Assembly (NCBI RefSeq): GCF_041397485.1 | Contig: NZ_JAWKWO010000003.1 | Coordinates: forward strand, 536,439 to 600,438 | DNA: 64,000 nt | Direction of reading: 5' to 3' | Origin: Zhengella sp020637775 | Lineage (GTDB): Bacteria > Pseudomonadota > Alphaproteobacteria > Rhizobiales > Rhizobiaceae | Part shown: positions 18,116 through 26,062 of the stretch, piece by piece | Layout of the letters: every line of letters begins with the position of its first letter | Position numbering within the stretch: position 1 is the stretch's first letter | Program-made: the position numbers and the translations under genes | Notes under the pieces: model-generated | What the model was told of the DNA's origin: nothing | The model's database searches: none | The model's input: only the letters and a program-made list of their open reading frames with translations

Positions 18116-19603
18116 ATGAAGGCAAGGACTCTCTCTCCGTCGGCCGTGCTCGCGCTTGTCGCGGGCGTGCTCTTCTGGACTGCCTACGCCTCGTTTACCC
18201 GGTACAATCTCGACGCCTATGGCGACATGCTCGAGAACTATGCCTGGGGCATCGGCTGGCAATGGGGCTATTCCAAGCATCCGCCGCTATTCGGCTGGAT
18301 CACGGCCGCCTGGTTCAGCATCCTGCCACGGACTGACTGGGCCTATTACCTGCTTTCCGCCACCAATTCCGGCCTGGCGATTTTCCTCATCCTGCTCGTC
18401 GCGCGGGATTTCATGGGCAGGGCGCACCAGCATGTCCTGGTGATCGTCGCCTGGTTCCTGCCAGCCTTCGGGTTCCTGGCGATCAAGTACAACGCCAATG
18501 CCGCCATGCTCCCGTTCTGGGCGCTGTGCCTGCTGTTCTACCTGCGGATGCTGGAGCGGCGGCGCATGGCCGATGCCGTTCTGCTTGGCGTGTGCGGCGG
18601 CCTGGCGATGCTGGCCAAGTATCATTCCGCGGTCATGATCCTGACATTTGCCCTGTTCACGGTGCTCGACCGTCAGGCAAGACCGCTTTTGCGCACGCCG
18701 CTTCCATGGGTGACGACGGTGGTCGCGCTGCTTGTCTTCGCGCCGCATGTGCTGTGGCTCATCGACCATGATTTCGCGCCCATTGTCTATGCTGCCTCGC
18801 AGGATCACGGCGGCACCGGCGCCGTCGCGCTGAAGCTGCTGGAGTTCACGGGTGCCGTGATTGGCTACGCCTTGCCGGGCCTTCTGTTGCTGGCCGCCTT
18901 GCGGCGCTGGCGCGACGGCAACGGCGTCTTTCATTTCGGCATTCTTCCCGGCCTAGCCCGTTCGGGAGCGGGGCGTGCGGTCCTTGCCATGGCTGCAGGG
19001 CCGTTGATCCTCACGCTTGTCATTGCCTTTGCAATGGGAACGCTGGTTTCCTCGCCCTGGTCGATTCCGTTTTTCGTGCCGCTGCCGCTCGTGCTGGTCG
19101 CCATGCTGGACGAGGAGACGGCAGAGGCCGGCCGTGTCAAGGCGGCCATTGCCGCTGCTGTCGCCGGGGCTGCCCTGCTGATTTCAAGTCCGTTCATCTA
19201 CGAGAGCCAGCTTTCCCGGAACAAGCTGCATACAGCCGATCCGCTGCGGGCTGTCGCGGCAGCGGTGGAGACCCGCTATCGCGACCTCCATGACGCGCCT
19301 TTGCGCATCGCCGGGGGCGACCGGATTCTGGCCTTCGGTACTGCCTTCTATGCGCGCGGCGATGTTCTTGCGGCGGTCGATGGCAACCGTGAAGACTTTC
19401 ACTGGGTCACGCCGGAAATGATCGCTCGGGACGGCGGCGCATTCCTGTGCGCCGCGGCGCGGGAGACCTGCGTGGCGCGGGCGGAACGCTTCCTTGGCCG
19501 GATTGACGCAAGCGAAGCGATGACGTTCGACTTGCCCGCGGAGGCCGGTGTGAAGGAACCATTGCAGGTTCAGGTGTTCTACCGGGCGCCCGAAACCAGG
19601 TAG
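18116..19603 (+). CDS. Membrane glycosyltransferase, GT39/ArnT-like
   Basis: The 495-residue protein is a multi-spanning inner membrane protein with about ten hydrophobic helices. The N-terminal half has the GT-C loop pattern typical of the PMT/ArnT group: YNLDAYGDMLENYAWG with acidic residues after helix 1 (likely catalytic and lipid-phosphate-sugar contacts) and WQWGYSKHPPLFGW. Such enzymes transfer a sugar from a polyprenyl-phosphate carrier to lipid A, glycan or protein on the periplasmic side. The C-terminal 110 residues form a soluble periplasmic domain. I chose ATG 18116 (MKARTLSPS); ATG 18089 would add nine residues. It converges on a GtrA-family gene, which fits polyprenyl-linked sugar work; the real acceptor is unknown. 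Confidence 0.82.
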   Translation: MKARTLSPSAVLALVAGVLFWTAYASFTRYNLDAYGDMLENYAWGIGWQWGYSKHPPLFGWITAAWFSILPRTDWAYYLLSATNSGLAIFLILLVARDFMGRAHQHVLVIVAWFLPAFGFLAIKYNANAAMLPFWALCLLFYLRMLERRRMADAVLLGVCGGLAMLAKYHSAVMILTFALFTVLDRQARPLLRTPLPWVTTVVALLVFAPHVLWLIDHDFAPIVYAASQDHGGTGAVALKLLEFTGAVIGYALPGLLLLAALRRWRDGNGVFHFGILPGLARSGAGRAVLAMAAGPLILTLVIAFAMGTLVSSPWSIPFFVPLPLVLVAMLDEETAEAGRVKAAIAAAVAGAALLISSPFIYESQLSRNKLHTADPLRAVAAAVETRYRDLHDAPLRIAGGDRILAFGTAFYARGDVLAAVDGNREDFHWVTPEMIARDGGAFLCAAARETCVARAERFLGRIDASEAMTFDLPAEAGVKEPLQVQVFYRAPETR

Positions 19604-19625
19604 GCGGGAACCGTGCCGGGGCGTT

Positions 19626-20051
19626 TCAGTCGGTGCGGCCGGGATCCGTGCCGTCCTTGCGTGACAGGCCCTCGATCGACCATCCCGCGACAATGAAGCT
19701 CACCAGCACGGCAACGAGCGTGCCGGCGATCTTGGCCGGCACGACGCCGATCCAGTCGCCGATGCCGGCAATGGAGACAGAGGAAAACAGCAGCGCGATC
19801 ATGGCCGAACCGGTCATGAAACGCAGCATGCTCTTTCGCCTGGAGATGCGCGGATCGCGCCGGAAGGTGAAACGGCTGTTGGCGGCATAGGAAAAGCAGA
19901 CAGCGCAGAACCAGCTCAGCGCATTGGCCGGCAGGGCGGGGGCGCCAAGCTTCACGAGCAAGACGAAAATCGAGATATCGACCCCGGTGTTCATGACGCC
20001 GATGACGCTGAAAATCGCGAATTTTCTCAACAGATTGCGCTGTGGGATCAT
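19626..20051 (-). CDS. GtrA-family membrane protein
   Basis: The 141-residue protein has four predicted membrane helices and the GtrA pattern: KFAIFSVIGVMNTGVDISIF in helix 1 and ANALSWFCAVCFSYAANSRFTF in the middle. GtrA proteins are small flippase-like or scaffold proteins that help move or use undecaprenyl-phosphate-linked sugars in surface polysaccharide modification. I chose ATG 20051 (MIPQRNLLRKF), which is preceded by AGGGAAGG; a longer frame to 20156 exists but has no homology. Its 3' end faces the GT39-like gene 22 bases away. A shared pathway is an inference from location. Confidence 0.85.
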   Translation of the reverse strand: MIPQRNLLRKFAIFSVIGVMNTGVDISIFVLLVKLGAPALPANALSWFCAVCFSYAANSRFTFRRDPRISRRKSMLRFMTGSAMIALLFSSVSIAGIGDWIGVVPAKIAGTLVAVLVSFIVAGWSIEGLSRKDGTDPGRTD

Positions 20052-20377
20052 GACCTTCCCTGAGCCCTCGAATGTCTGCTTTCCGGCGCCGGGCCAGGCA
20101 GGTCCATGCTTGCCTGCCGGGCGGGGCACCGCACCGGCGCACGGCGCAAGCCGCAATCAAGCCTGGCCGGTATAGCCCCTGGCGGCGGGGAGAAAAAGGG
20201 CTGCCTGCTGTCTTTGCGGGAATTCCGCCACCCAGCCTGCCGCGAGCCCTTCAAGGCCGGGCGCAAGCGCGCGAAACGCTTGTTCTCAAGCCTGTTTGCT
20301 ATAAGTTGCCGGTTTCGATGACGGGCAAGCCGTTTCTCCACCCGCCAATTGCCGGTATCGGCACACAGAAACAAACC

Positions 20378-21259
20378 ATGCTGGAAACATACAAATCGGG
20401 CGTGAACGACGCCCCGCCGGACGATGATGATGGTGCTGCCTGCCATCCGCTGTTCAGCCGGATCGAAACCTCGGTGGAATTCAACAAATTGCGCAAGCGG
20501 CTGCTGCGGCTGACGCGCCAGGCGATAGACGATTATGCCATGGCGCGGGCCGGTGAGCGCTGGCTGGTCGCGCTGTCGGGCGGCAAGGATTCCTATGGGC
20601 TGCTCGCCGTCCTGCTCGATCTGAAATGGCGCGGGCTGCTGCCGGTCGACCTGCTGGCCTGCAATCTCGACCAGGGGCAGCCGAATTTTCCCAAGCATAT
20701 CCTGCCGGACTGGCTGAACGCCCATGGCATCGCGCATCGGATCGAGTACCAGGACACCTATTCGGTGGTGACCGGCAAGCTGCCCGAAAGCGCCACCTAT
20801 TGCTCGCTCTGTTCACGTCTGCGGCGCGGTCACCTCTATCGCATCGCGCGCGAGGAGGGGTGTTCGGCGCTGGTGCTGGGGCATCACCGCGAGGACATCC
20901 TCGAAACCTTCTTCATGAATCTTTTCCATGGCGGGCGGCTGGCGGCCATGCCGCCCAAGCTGGTCAATGACGAAGGCGATGTGGAGGTTCTGCGTCCGCT
21001 GTCCTTCTGCGCGGAAGTGGATCTGGAAAAGTTCGCGCGGCACATGGATTTCCCCATCATTCCCTGCGATCTGTGTGGCAGCCAGGACGGGCTTCAGCGC
21101 AATGCCATGAAGGCCATGCTGACAGATATCGAGGCGCGCATGCCGGGCCGCAAGGACACGATGATCCGCGCGCTCGCCAATGTGCGGCCGAGCCACCTCA
21201 TGGACCGGACCCTGTTCGATTTCGCCGCACTGGCGGCCAACATGACGAAGGATGAGTAA
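20378..21259 (+). CDS. ttcA: tRNA 2-thiocytidine synthetase TtcA
   Basis: TtcA adds sulphur to cytidine 32 of tRNA, using ATP and a 4Fe-4S cluster. The 293-residue protein has the PP-loop SGGKDS (about residues 67-72), the cluster cysteines in TYCSLCSRLRRGHLY (CxxC), and the third cysteine region PCDLCGSQDG, plus GHHREDILETFFMN. The start is uncertain: ATG 20378 (MLETYKSG) precedes the conserved region by about 20 residues, and ATG 20318 is a longer alternative. The stop overlaps the next gene's start as TAATG, so the two genes are translationally coupled. The trmJ-like protein in the same window is thought to act on the same tRNA position. Confidence 0.93.
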   Translation: MLETYKSGVNDAPPDDDDGAACHPLFSRIETSVEFNKLRKRLLRLTRQAIDDYAMARAGERWLVALSGGKDSYGLLAVLLDLKWRGLLPVDLLACNLDQGQPNFPKHILPDWLNAHGIAHRIEYQDTYSVVTGKLPESATYCSLCSRLRRGHLYRIAREEGCSALVLGHHREDILETFFMNLFHGGRLAAMPPKLVNDEGDVEVLRPLSFCAEVDLEKFARHMDFPIIPCDLCGSQDGLQRNAMKAMLTDIEARMPGRKDTMIRALANVRPSHLMDRTLFDFAALAANMTKDE

Positions 21260-22086
21260 TGCGTTTTTCCGACAAGGATCTGGACTGGCTCGTGGACTGC
21301 CTCGAACGGGCCGCGCAGCAGGAAATCCTGCCGCGCTTCCGGCGGCTGGGCGAAGGCGACGTGCGGGAGAAGACCTCCGGTTCCGATCTGGTGACCGAGG
21401 CGGATGTGAATGCCGAGCGTGTCATCACGGCCGATCTTGAAGCCCGGTTTCCGGGCGTGCGGGTGATTGGCGAGGAAGCCGTCTCCGCCAATCCGGACCT
21501 GAAATACGGATGGGCCGGCGAGGGACTGGCGGTTACCGTCGACCCGGTCGATGGCACATTCAACTTCGCGTCCGGCGTGACCGTTTTCGGCGTCATGGCC
21601 GCGGTGGTGCTGGATGGCGAGACCGTGGCCGGCGTGATCCACGACCCGGTTGGCGGTGACACGATGATCGCCACGCTTGGCGGCGGTGCCTTCGTGCGCA
21701 AGGCGGGCATGGCAGACCGGCGGCTGCGCGCGGCTTCGGCACTTCCCGTGGCGCGGATGATCGGTGCGGTGTCCTGGCAGAATGCAACGCCGGAGGAGCG
21801 GGTGCGCCTTGGAGCCGGTCATGCGCGGTTTGAAGCGCCGGTCTGCTATCGTTGCGCAGCGCAGGATTACCGCATGCTGGCCGAAGGGCATATGCATTTC
21901 TCCTACTATTCGCAGCTGACGCCCTGGGATCATCCGGCAGGTGCGCTGACCCACAGGGAAGCGGGCGGCCATGTGGCCAAGCTGGATGGCATGCCCTACC
22001 GGCCGGACGATCTCGACGGGCATTTGCTGGCCGCGCCGGACCCGGACAGCTGGCACGCCATTCGCGAGACGCTGCTGGGCGATTGA
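21259..22086 (+). CDS. Inositol monophosphatase family protein
   Basis: The 275-residue protein is a Mg-dependent phosphatase of the IMPase/FBPase superfamily. It has the metal and substrate motifs KTSGSDLVTEADVNAE, GEEAV, DPVDGTFNFASG and the C-terminal WDHPAGALTHREAGG. The family includes inositol-1-phosphatase, histidinol-phosphatase and 3'(2'),5'-bisphosphate nucleotidase. The FNFASG rather than TNFVHG variant at the second motif makes the substrate uncertain. Its start overlaps the ttcA stop by one base. It converges on bufC, 24 bases away. Confidence 0.87.
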   Translation: MRFSDKDLDWLVDCLERAAQQEILPRFRRLGEGDVREKTSGSDLVTEADVNAERVITADLEARFPGVRVIGEEAVSANPDLKYGWAGEGLAVTVDPVDGTFNFASGVTVFGVMAAVVLDGETVAGVIHDPVGGDTMIATLGGGAFVRKAGMADRRLRAASALPVARMIGAVSWQNATPEERVRLGAGHARFEAPVCYRCAAQDYRMLAEGHMHFSYYSQLTPWDHPAGALTHREAGGHVAKLDGMPYRPDDLDGHLLAAPDPDSWHAIRETLLGD

Positions 22087-22110
22087 ATGCCAAATTCGCC
22101 GTCGGCGCGT

Positions 22111-22908
22111 TCAGGCGCTGCCGGCTGGCAAGAAGCGGCTGACCAGGCCGGAGTCGACCCAGCCGCGCAGATGGCCGGCGACACGCATGGCGGCATTTTC
22201 CGGATCGGACATCATGGCCGCCATTTCGCAGAGCAAGCCGAATCTGGCGCCGTCGATGGTCTCGCGCAGCAGCATGGCCTCTTCCTCGTCCAGCGAGCGG
22301 TACCGCGCCTGCATGTCGAGGCGCCAGACAAGAATCGCCGCGCCCGCCGCTTCCGGTTGCGGGGCAGGCGGTGCCTCATTGCGCCTCAGCGCGCCCAGGA
22401 TGGCTGCGGCATTCGTGGAGATTGGCACGATCGCCACTGACGGGTGAAGCTGGAGGCGCAAGGACAACGCCTTTTCCGGCGGGATGCGCGCCATGTCATC
22501 AAGACTGGCCGTTGGAGCATCCGGCGCGTCGAAAGCACTGGACAAGGCCCATTGCAGGGCGGCCAGATCGCCGATCACGGGATGGGCAGACCAGGGTGGC
22601 GTTTGGCTGGCAAAGGCGGCGAAACGCTCGCCATACCAGCGGGCATTGCGCGTGGCAGAGGGGCAGGCATCGATATAGGCCCGGGCAACAAGATCGAACT
22701 GCTCGTCGCCGAGAAAGGCATGCAAGGCGTCGAAGTCATCACGCAGGATTCCCGCAAGCCGGAGGCGGTAGGCGTCGCGATAGGTGGCGAGGCGGTCCGC
22801 CCGGCTGTTGTGCGGCGGGGCCGCGATCAGGTCGAGGGCGGCATCTTCGCCATCCTTGATGGCGGCCTGCATGCCAGCCTGCAACTGTGCGAGGGAAAGC
22901 CCGGTCAT
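22111..22908 (-). CDS. bufC: BufC-type partner protein (DUF2063)
   Basis: This 265-residue protein has the N-terminal DUF2063 (putative DNA-binding, HvfC/MbnC-like) pattern: RADRLATYRDAYRLRLAGIL, DDFDALHAFLGDEQFDLVARAY, then CPSATRNARWYGERFAAF. In bufferin and methanobactin-like systems this partner pairs with the DUF692 enzyme and presents the precursor peptide to it. The C-terminal half is less conserved, as is usual. The gene overlaps bufB by 4 bases (ATGA), so the two products are made in step and probably form a complex. The assignment comes from both the domain and the A-B-C order of the locus. Confidence 0.88.
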   Translation of the reverse strand: MTGLSLAQLQAGMQAAIKDGEDAALDLIAAPPHNSRADRLATYRDAYRLRLAGILRDDFDALHAFLGDEQFDLVARAYIDACPSATRNARWYGERFAAFASQTPPWSAHPVIGDLAALQWALSSAFDAPDAPTASLDDMARIPPEKALSLRLQLHPSVAIVPISTNAAAILGALRRNEAPPAPQPEAAGAAILVWRLDMQARYRSLDEEEAMLLRETIDGARFGLLCEMAAMMSDPENAAMRVAGHLRGWVDSGLVSRFLPAGSA

Positions 22909-23789
22909 GCGGCGCGCGCCCGCGATGCATCGCCCAGCACATCGCGCGCGATAGCGCGGGCGCGATCCAGTTCCGCCAGCAGGTCGGCAAGCGGGGGAAT
23001 GTTGTCATCGCGCTCGATCATGGTGGAGACAGGCCCGAACCGGCGCAGCGCTTCACCATACAGTTCGAAAACCGCGTCGCATACCGGCTGGTCATGGGTG
23101 TCGATCAGGTGGCCATTGCCTTCCGAATGTCCGGCGAGGTGGAACTGCACGACCCGCTCGACCGGAATGGCATCGATGAAGCGGCTGCCGTCAAAGGCAT
23201 GGTTCTCGCCGGAGACAAAGACGTTATTGACGTCGAGCAGCAGCCAGCAATCGGCGCGGCGGGCCATTTCGGCCACGAATTCCCATTCGCTCATCTCGCT
23301 GCAGGCATATTCGATATAGGACGATACGTTCTCGATGGCGATGCGCCGGCCGAGATAGTCCTGAACGCGGGCTATCCGGTCGCAGACATGGTCCAGCGCC
23401 TCCTCCGTGTGGGGCACGGGCAGAAGGTCATGCAGGTTCACGCCGTGGACGCCTGTCCAGCAGAGGTGATCGGATATCCAGCGCGGGTTCACGCGGTCGG
23501 CCAGCGCCTTCAACTGCCCGAGATAGTCCATGTCGAGCGGCGCGGTTGAAGCGATGGAGAGGGATACCCCGTGCATGACGACGGGATAGCGCTCGCGGAT
23601 GCGGTCCAGCATGCGCAGGGGTTGCCCGCCGCGCACGAAGTAGTTTTCGGAGAGGATCTCGAACCAGTCGATCTCCGGTTCACCGTCCAGGATTTCGGCA
23701 TAGTGCTGCGGGCGCAGGCCAAGGCCGAAACCGAGGTAATCGGGTCTTGCGTTTTCCTGGTTCATGGCGGCTCCGAATTTTCCTGACAA
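22905..23789 (-). CDS. bufB: BufB-type peptide-modifying iron enzyme (DUF692)
   Basis: The 294-residue protein belongs to DUF692 (MbnB/TglH/BufB), TIM-barrel enzymes with two or three iron ions that oxidise cysteines of a peptide using O2. Methanobactin MbnB makes oxazolone-thioamide groups, and BufB is known to make thiooxazoles. Family segments are visible: GFGLGLRPQHYAEIL, FEILSENYF, VMHGVSLSIAS, ISDHLCWTGVHG, IAIENVSSYIEYA, LLLDVNNVFVS and FHLAGHSEG. The His, Asp, Asn and Glu residues in these are the expected metal ligands. It lies 60 bases after bufA, with a strong hairpin between them, and overlaps bufC. Confidence 0.93.
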   Translation of the reverse strand: MSGKFGAAMNQENARPDYLGFGLGLRPQHYAEILDGEPEIDWFEILSENYFVRGGQPLRMLDRIRERYPVVMHGVSLSIASTAPLDMDYLGQLKALADRVNPRWISDHLCWTGVHGVNLHDLLPVPHTEEALDHVCDRIARVQDYLGRRIAIENVSSYIEYACSEMSEWEFVAEMARRADCWLLLDVNNVFVSGENHAFDGSRFIDAIPVERVVQFHLAGHSEGNGHLIDTHDQPVCDAVFELYGEALRRFGPVSTMIERDDNIPPLADLLAELDRARAIARDVLGDASRARAA

Positions 23790-23801
23790 GGGATCTCGAA
23801 A

Positions 23802-23835
23802 GGGCAGGTGGAAAGCCCCCGCGTTCCACCTGCCC
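23802..23835 (-). terminator. Strong hairpin between bufA and bufB
   Basis: A perfect 12-base stem (23802-23813 with 23824-23835) closes a 10-base loop, 14 bases after the bufA stop codon. On the minus strand it is followed only by a short TTTC, so it probably causes partial termination or protects the bufA message from decay, raising precursor over enzyme levels. Confidence 0.65.
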
Positions 23836-23849
23836 GTGCGGCTTTCTCC

Positions 23850-24116
23850 TCAGCTATCGAGGATCTTGCCGCCCTTGGCTTCGCATTCCGACTTGGTCAG
23901 CGAAATGAAGCCATGGCCCTTGCAGGAATTCTGGCCCTTGCAGGCGTTGGAGGCCGTCGCGCACTCGCTGGTGCCCTTGCAGGAGTTCACGCCCGAACAC
24001 TTGACCATGCCGTCGTCGGCATGCGCCACGGTGACGGTGGCCGGAGCCATGCCGGAAACGGCCAGGGTGAATGCAGCGGCGGCGAGAGCCGCACCGGACT
24101 TGCCGATATGTTTCAT
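23850..24116 (-). CDS. bufA: Bufferin-like precursor peptide (DUF2282 type, six Cys)
   Basis: The 88-residue product has a Sec-type signal (positive start, hydrophobic core, likely cleavage after AHA at residue 33). The mature part, about 55 residues, has six cysteines at 40, 46, 52, 59, 65 and 78. The two blocks CSGVNSCKG and CKGQNSCKG are near repeats. This is the pattern of bufferins, exported peptides whose cysteines are modified by the DUF692 enzyme so that they bind copper and protect the cell from metal stress. A retained signal peptide, unlike the leader of methanobactin, is a trait of bufferins. GGGAGAG lies 8 bases before ATG 24116. Which cysteines are modified cannot be told from sequence. 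Confidence 0.88.
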   Translation of the reverse strand: MKHIGKSGAALAAAAFTLAVSGMAPATVTVAHADDGMVKCSGVNSCKGTSECATASNACKGQNSCKGHGFISLTKSECEAKGGKILDS

Positions 24117-24142
24117 GATGTCTCTCCCATCAGGATTGTGGT

Positions 24143-24188
24143 TGCACGCGTCTTGCGTGCAGAGCCATGAAACTGAACACAGTGTTCA
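24143..24188 (-). promoter_or_regulatory. Two palindromes in the bufA upstream region
   Basis: TGCACGC-GTCTT-GCGTGCA (24143-24161) is a 7-base stem. TGAACAC-A-GTGTTCA (24174-24188) is a perfect 15-base palindrome centred 65 bases before the bufA ATG. They may be an operator and a leader hairpin. A poor ECF-like promoter match, GCAACC-N16-CGCA, reads on the minus strand from 24246 to 24221. Confidence 0.45.
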
Positions 24189-24280
24189 ATGGGAAGGCAC
24201 GTTCTCGTGAGTGTTTCGTGTGCGTTGGTGACAAGAAATTGGTTGCATTCACCGAAAATGCTATCGCTGAAATTGTCGAC

Positions 24281-25516
24281 TCATGCCTCGGCAGGCCCGA
24301 CGGTGAAGAGACGGCCCTTTTCGGCGATCAGCACGAAGACGAGGGCGGCCGACGACACGATGGCGAAACCGGCCATGACGGGCGTGATCGTGCCGTTGAA
24401 GGACTGGCCGATGCCCGCGCCGATGATCGCGCTGCCGGTGGTCTGGAAAAAGCCTTGGGCGGAGGAAGCTATGCCGGCGACGCGGCCAAGAGGCTCCATG
24501 GCGATCGAGCTGAAATTCGAGGTGAGCATGCCGAAGGCGCACATGGCCACCGTGAAGAGGCCCAGAAAGACCGGAAGCGGAACGGTGCCCGCCAGCGACA
24601 GCAGAAGAAGGGTCATGCTCATGGAGAGGAACACGAACAAGGCGGTGTGCGAGACGCGGCGCATGCCGAATCGCTGCACGATGCGGGAATTGAGCCAGGA
24701 GAAGAAGGCCATGGAACCTGCGACGAGGGCGAAGACCAGCGGGAAGGCATTGCCCAGGTCGTAGATGCCGACATAGATCTGCTGCACGGTGTTGATGAAA
24801 CCGAAAAGTGCGGACAGGATGGCTGTCATGGCCAGCGTGTACCAAAGCGACATGCGATTGGTGACGACCGCGCGGAAACCGGTGGCAATCGCGGCGAATG
24901 AAACCGGGCGGCGGTTTTCCGGCGTCAAGGTCTCGGGAATGCGCAAGCCCATCCAGGCGATCACGGCCGCGCCGCCAAAGCCCATGAACAGGAAAATGGT
25001 GTGCCATTCGCCGGCCAGCAGGATGGCCTGGCCCAGCGCCGGGGCCACAACCGGCATGATCATGAAAACCATGAAAACCAAAGACATGATTTCCGCCATG
25101 GCGCGTCCGCCGGCAACGTCGCGGACCATGGCGACGGTAAGAACGCGGGTGGAGGCCGCGCCGGCGCCTTGCAGAAGCCGCAGCAGAAGCAGTGTCTGGA
25201 AATCCGGCGCGTAGGCCGCGGCCAGCGCTGCCAGCACATAGACCGTCAGGCCGGCCAGAAGCGGACCCTTGCGGCCGAAGCGGTCGGAAAGCGGGCCGAA
25301 GAGAAGCTGCATGGAGCCAAAGCCGAGCAGGTAGGCGGTGATGACATATTGCCGTTCGTTTTCTTCTGCCACGCCGAGCGAAGCACCGATCTGCTGCATG
25401 CCCGGCAGCATGATGTCGATGGCAAGCGCATTGAGCGCCATGAGAGCGGCCATGACCGCCACGAATTCGGCCCGGCCCACGGCAAGCGGCCAGGCGGTTT
25501 GGCGGGCTAGCGACAT
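24281..25516 (-). CDS. MFS multidrug exporter, Bcr/CflA family
   Basis: The 411-residue protein has about 12 membrane helices of the major facilitator type. The loop 2-3 motif GPLSDRFGRKGPLLAGL is present, and the N-terminal NALAIDIMLPGMQQIGASLG matches the Bcr/CflA drug:proton antiporter group (DHA1). The Asp in helix 1 is the likely proton or cation-binding residue. The start ATG 25516 has GGAAGG upstream. It lies on the same strand as the buf genes, with its stop 164 bases before the bufA start; a link to them is not shown. The substrate is unknown. Confidence 0.9.
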   Translation of the reverse strand: MSLARQTAWPLAVGRAEFVAVMAALMALNALAIDIMLPGMQQIGASLGVAEENERQYVITAYLLGFGSMQLLFGPLSDRFGRKGPLLAGLTVYVLAALAAAYAPDFQTLLLLRLLQGAGAASTRVLTVAMVRDVAGGRAMAEIMSLVFMVFMIMPVVAPALGQAILLAGEWHTIFLFMGFGGAAVIAWMGLRIPETLTPENRRPVSFAAIATGFRAVVTNRMSLWYTLAMTAILSALFGFINTVQQIYVGIYDLGNAFPLVFALVAGSMAFFSWLNSRIVQRFGMRRVSHTALFVFLSMSMTLLLLSLAGTVPLPVFLGLFTVAMCAFGMLTSNFSSIAMEPLGRVAGIASSAQGFFQTTGSAIIGAGIGQSFNGTITPVMAGFAIVSSAALVFVLIAEKGRLFTVGPAEA

Positions 25517-25557
25517 GTCGCACCTTCCGGTCTGAAGAATGAAAAACGGATCAAACG

Positions 25558-25584
25558 AAAACGGCGCGCCGGTCAGGCGCGCCG
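25558..25584 (-). terminator. Rho-independent terminator after grxD
   Basis: On the minus strand a 9-base perfect stem (25576-25584 with 25562-25570) has a 5-base loop and is followed by TTTTCGTTTG. It lies 29 bases past the glutaredoxin stop codon. Confidence 0.88.
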
Positions 25585-25612
25585 CATCGGATTGCGGTCC
25601 TGCGCGGTGGCG

Positions 25613-25948
25613 TCAGGCGGCGGACGTCGTGGCGATGCCTTTTTCCGACAGGTGCTGCTGCAGCTCGCCTGCCTGGAACATCTCACGGATGATGTCGCAA
25701 CCGCCCACGAATTCACCCTTCACATAGAGCTGCGGGATGGTCGGCCAGTTGGAATAATCCTTGATGCCCTGACGCATCTCGTCGGAGGCCAGGACATTGA
25801 TGCCCTTGTACTCGACGCCGAGATAGTCGAGAATCTGCACAACCTGACCGGAAAAGCCGCATTGCGGAAAGCCCGGAGTGCCCTTCATGAACAGCACAAC
25901 GTCGCTGGACTTCACTTCCTGGTCGATCAATTCCTTGATGTCGCTCAT
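25613..25948 (-). CDS. grxD: Monothiol glutaredoxin (Grx4/GrxD)
   Basis: The 111-residue protein carries the CGFS active site in KGTPGFPQCGFSGQVV (Cys about 33). The glutathione-binding segments WPTIPQLYV and GGCDIIREM are also present. CGFS glutaredoxins hold and pass on 2Fe-2S clusters, often as a complex with a BolA protein, and serve in iron-sulphur protein assembly and iron sensing. A bolA gene lies on the same strand 1.2 kb upstream, separated by a DUF2233 gene on the other strand and a small basic-protein gene; in many relatives they sit side by side. A terminator follows. Confidence 0.96.
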   Translation of the reverse strand: MSDIKELIDQEVKSSDVVLFMKGTPGFPQCGFSGQVVQILDYLGVEYKGINVLASDEMRQGIKDYSNWPTIPQLYVKGEFVGGCDIIREMFQAGELQQHLSEKGIATTSAA

Positions 25949-26062
25949 TGCTTCTATCCTTTTCCTGCCGGATTCAAGGTCCGGTGGTTTCCTGACCCCT
26001 CAGATAGCGTGCCTGCCGTCCCGGCACAAGCGCTGGCACTTGGAGAAAGGCAAACGAGAGGC

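Noticed and set aside
24261..25523. 420-codon minus-strand frame overlapping the MFS gene
   Set aside because: His/Arg/Gly-rich shadow; the frame 24281-25516 gives twelve helices and the MFS loop motif.
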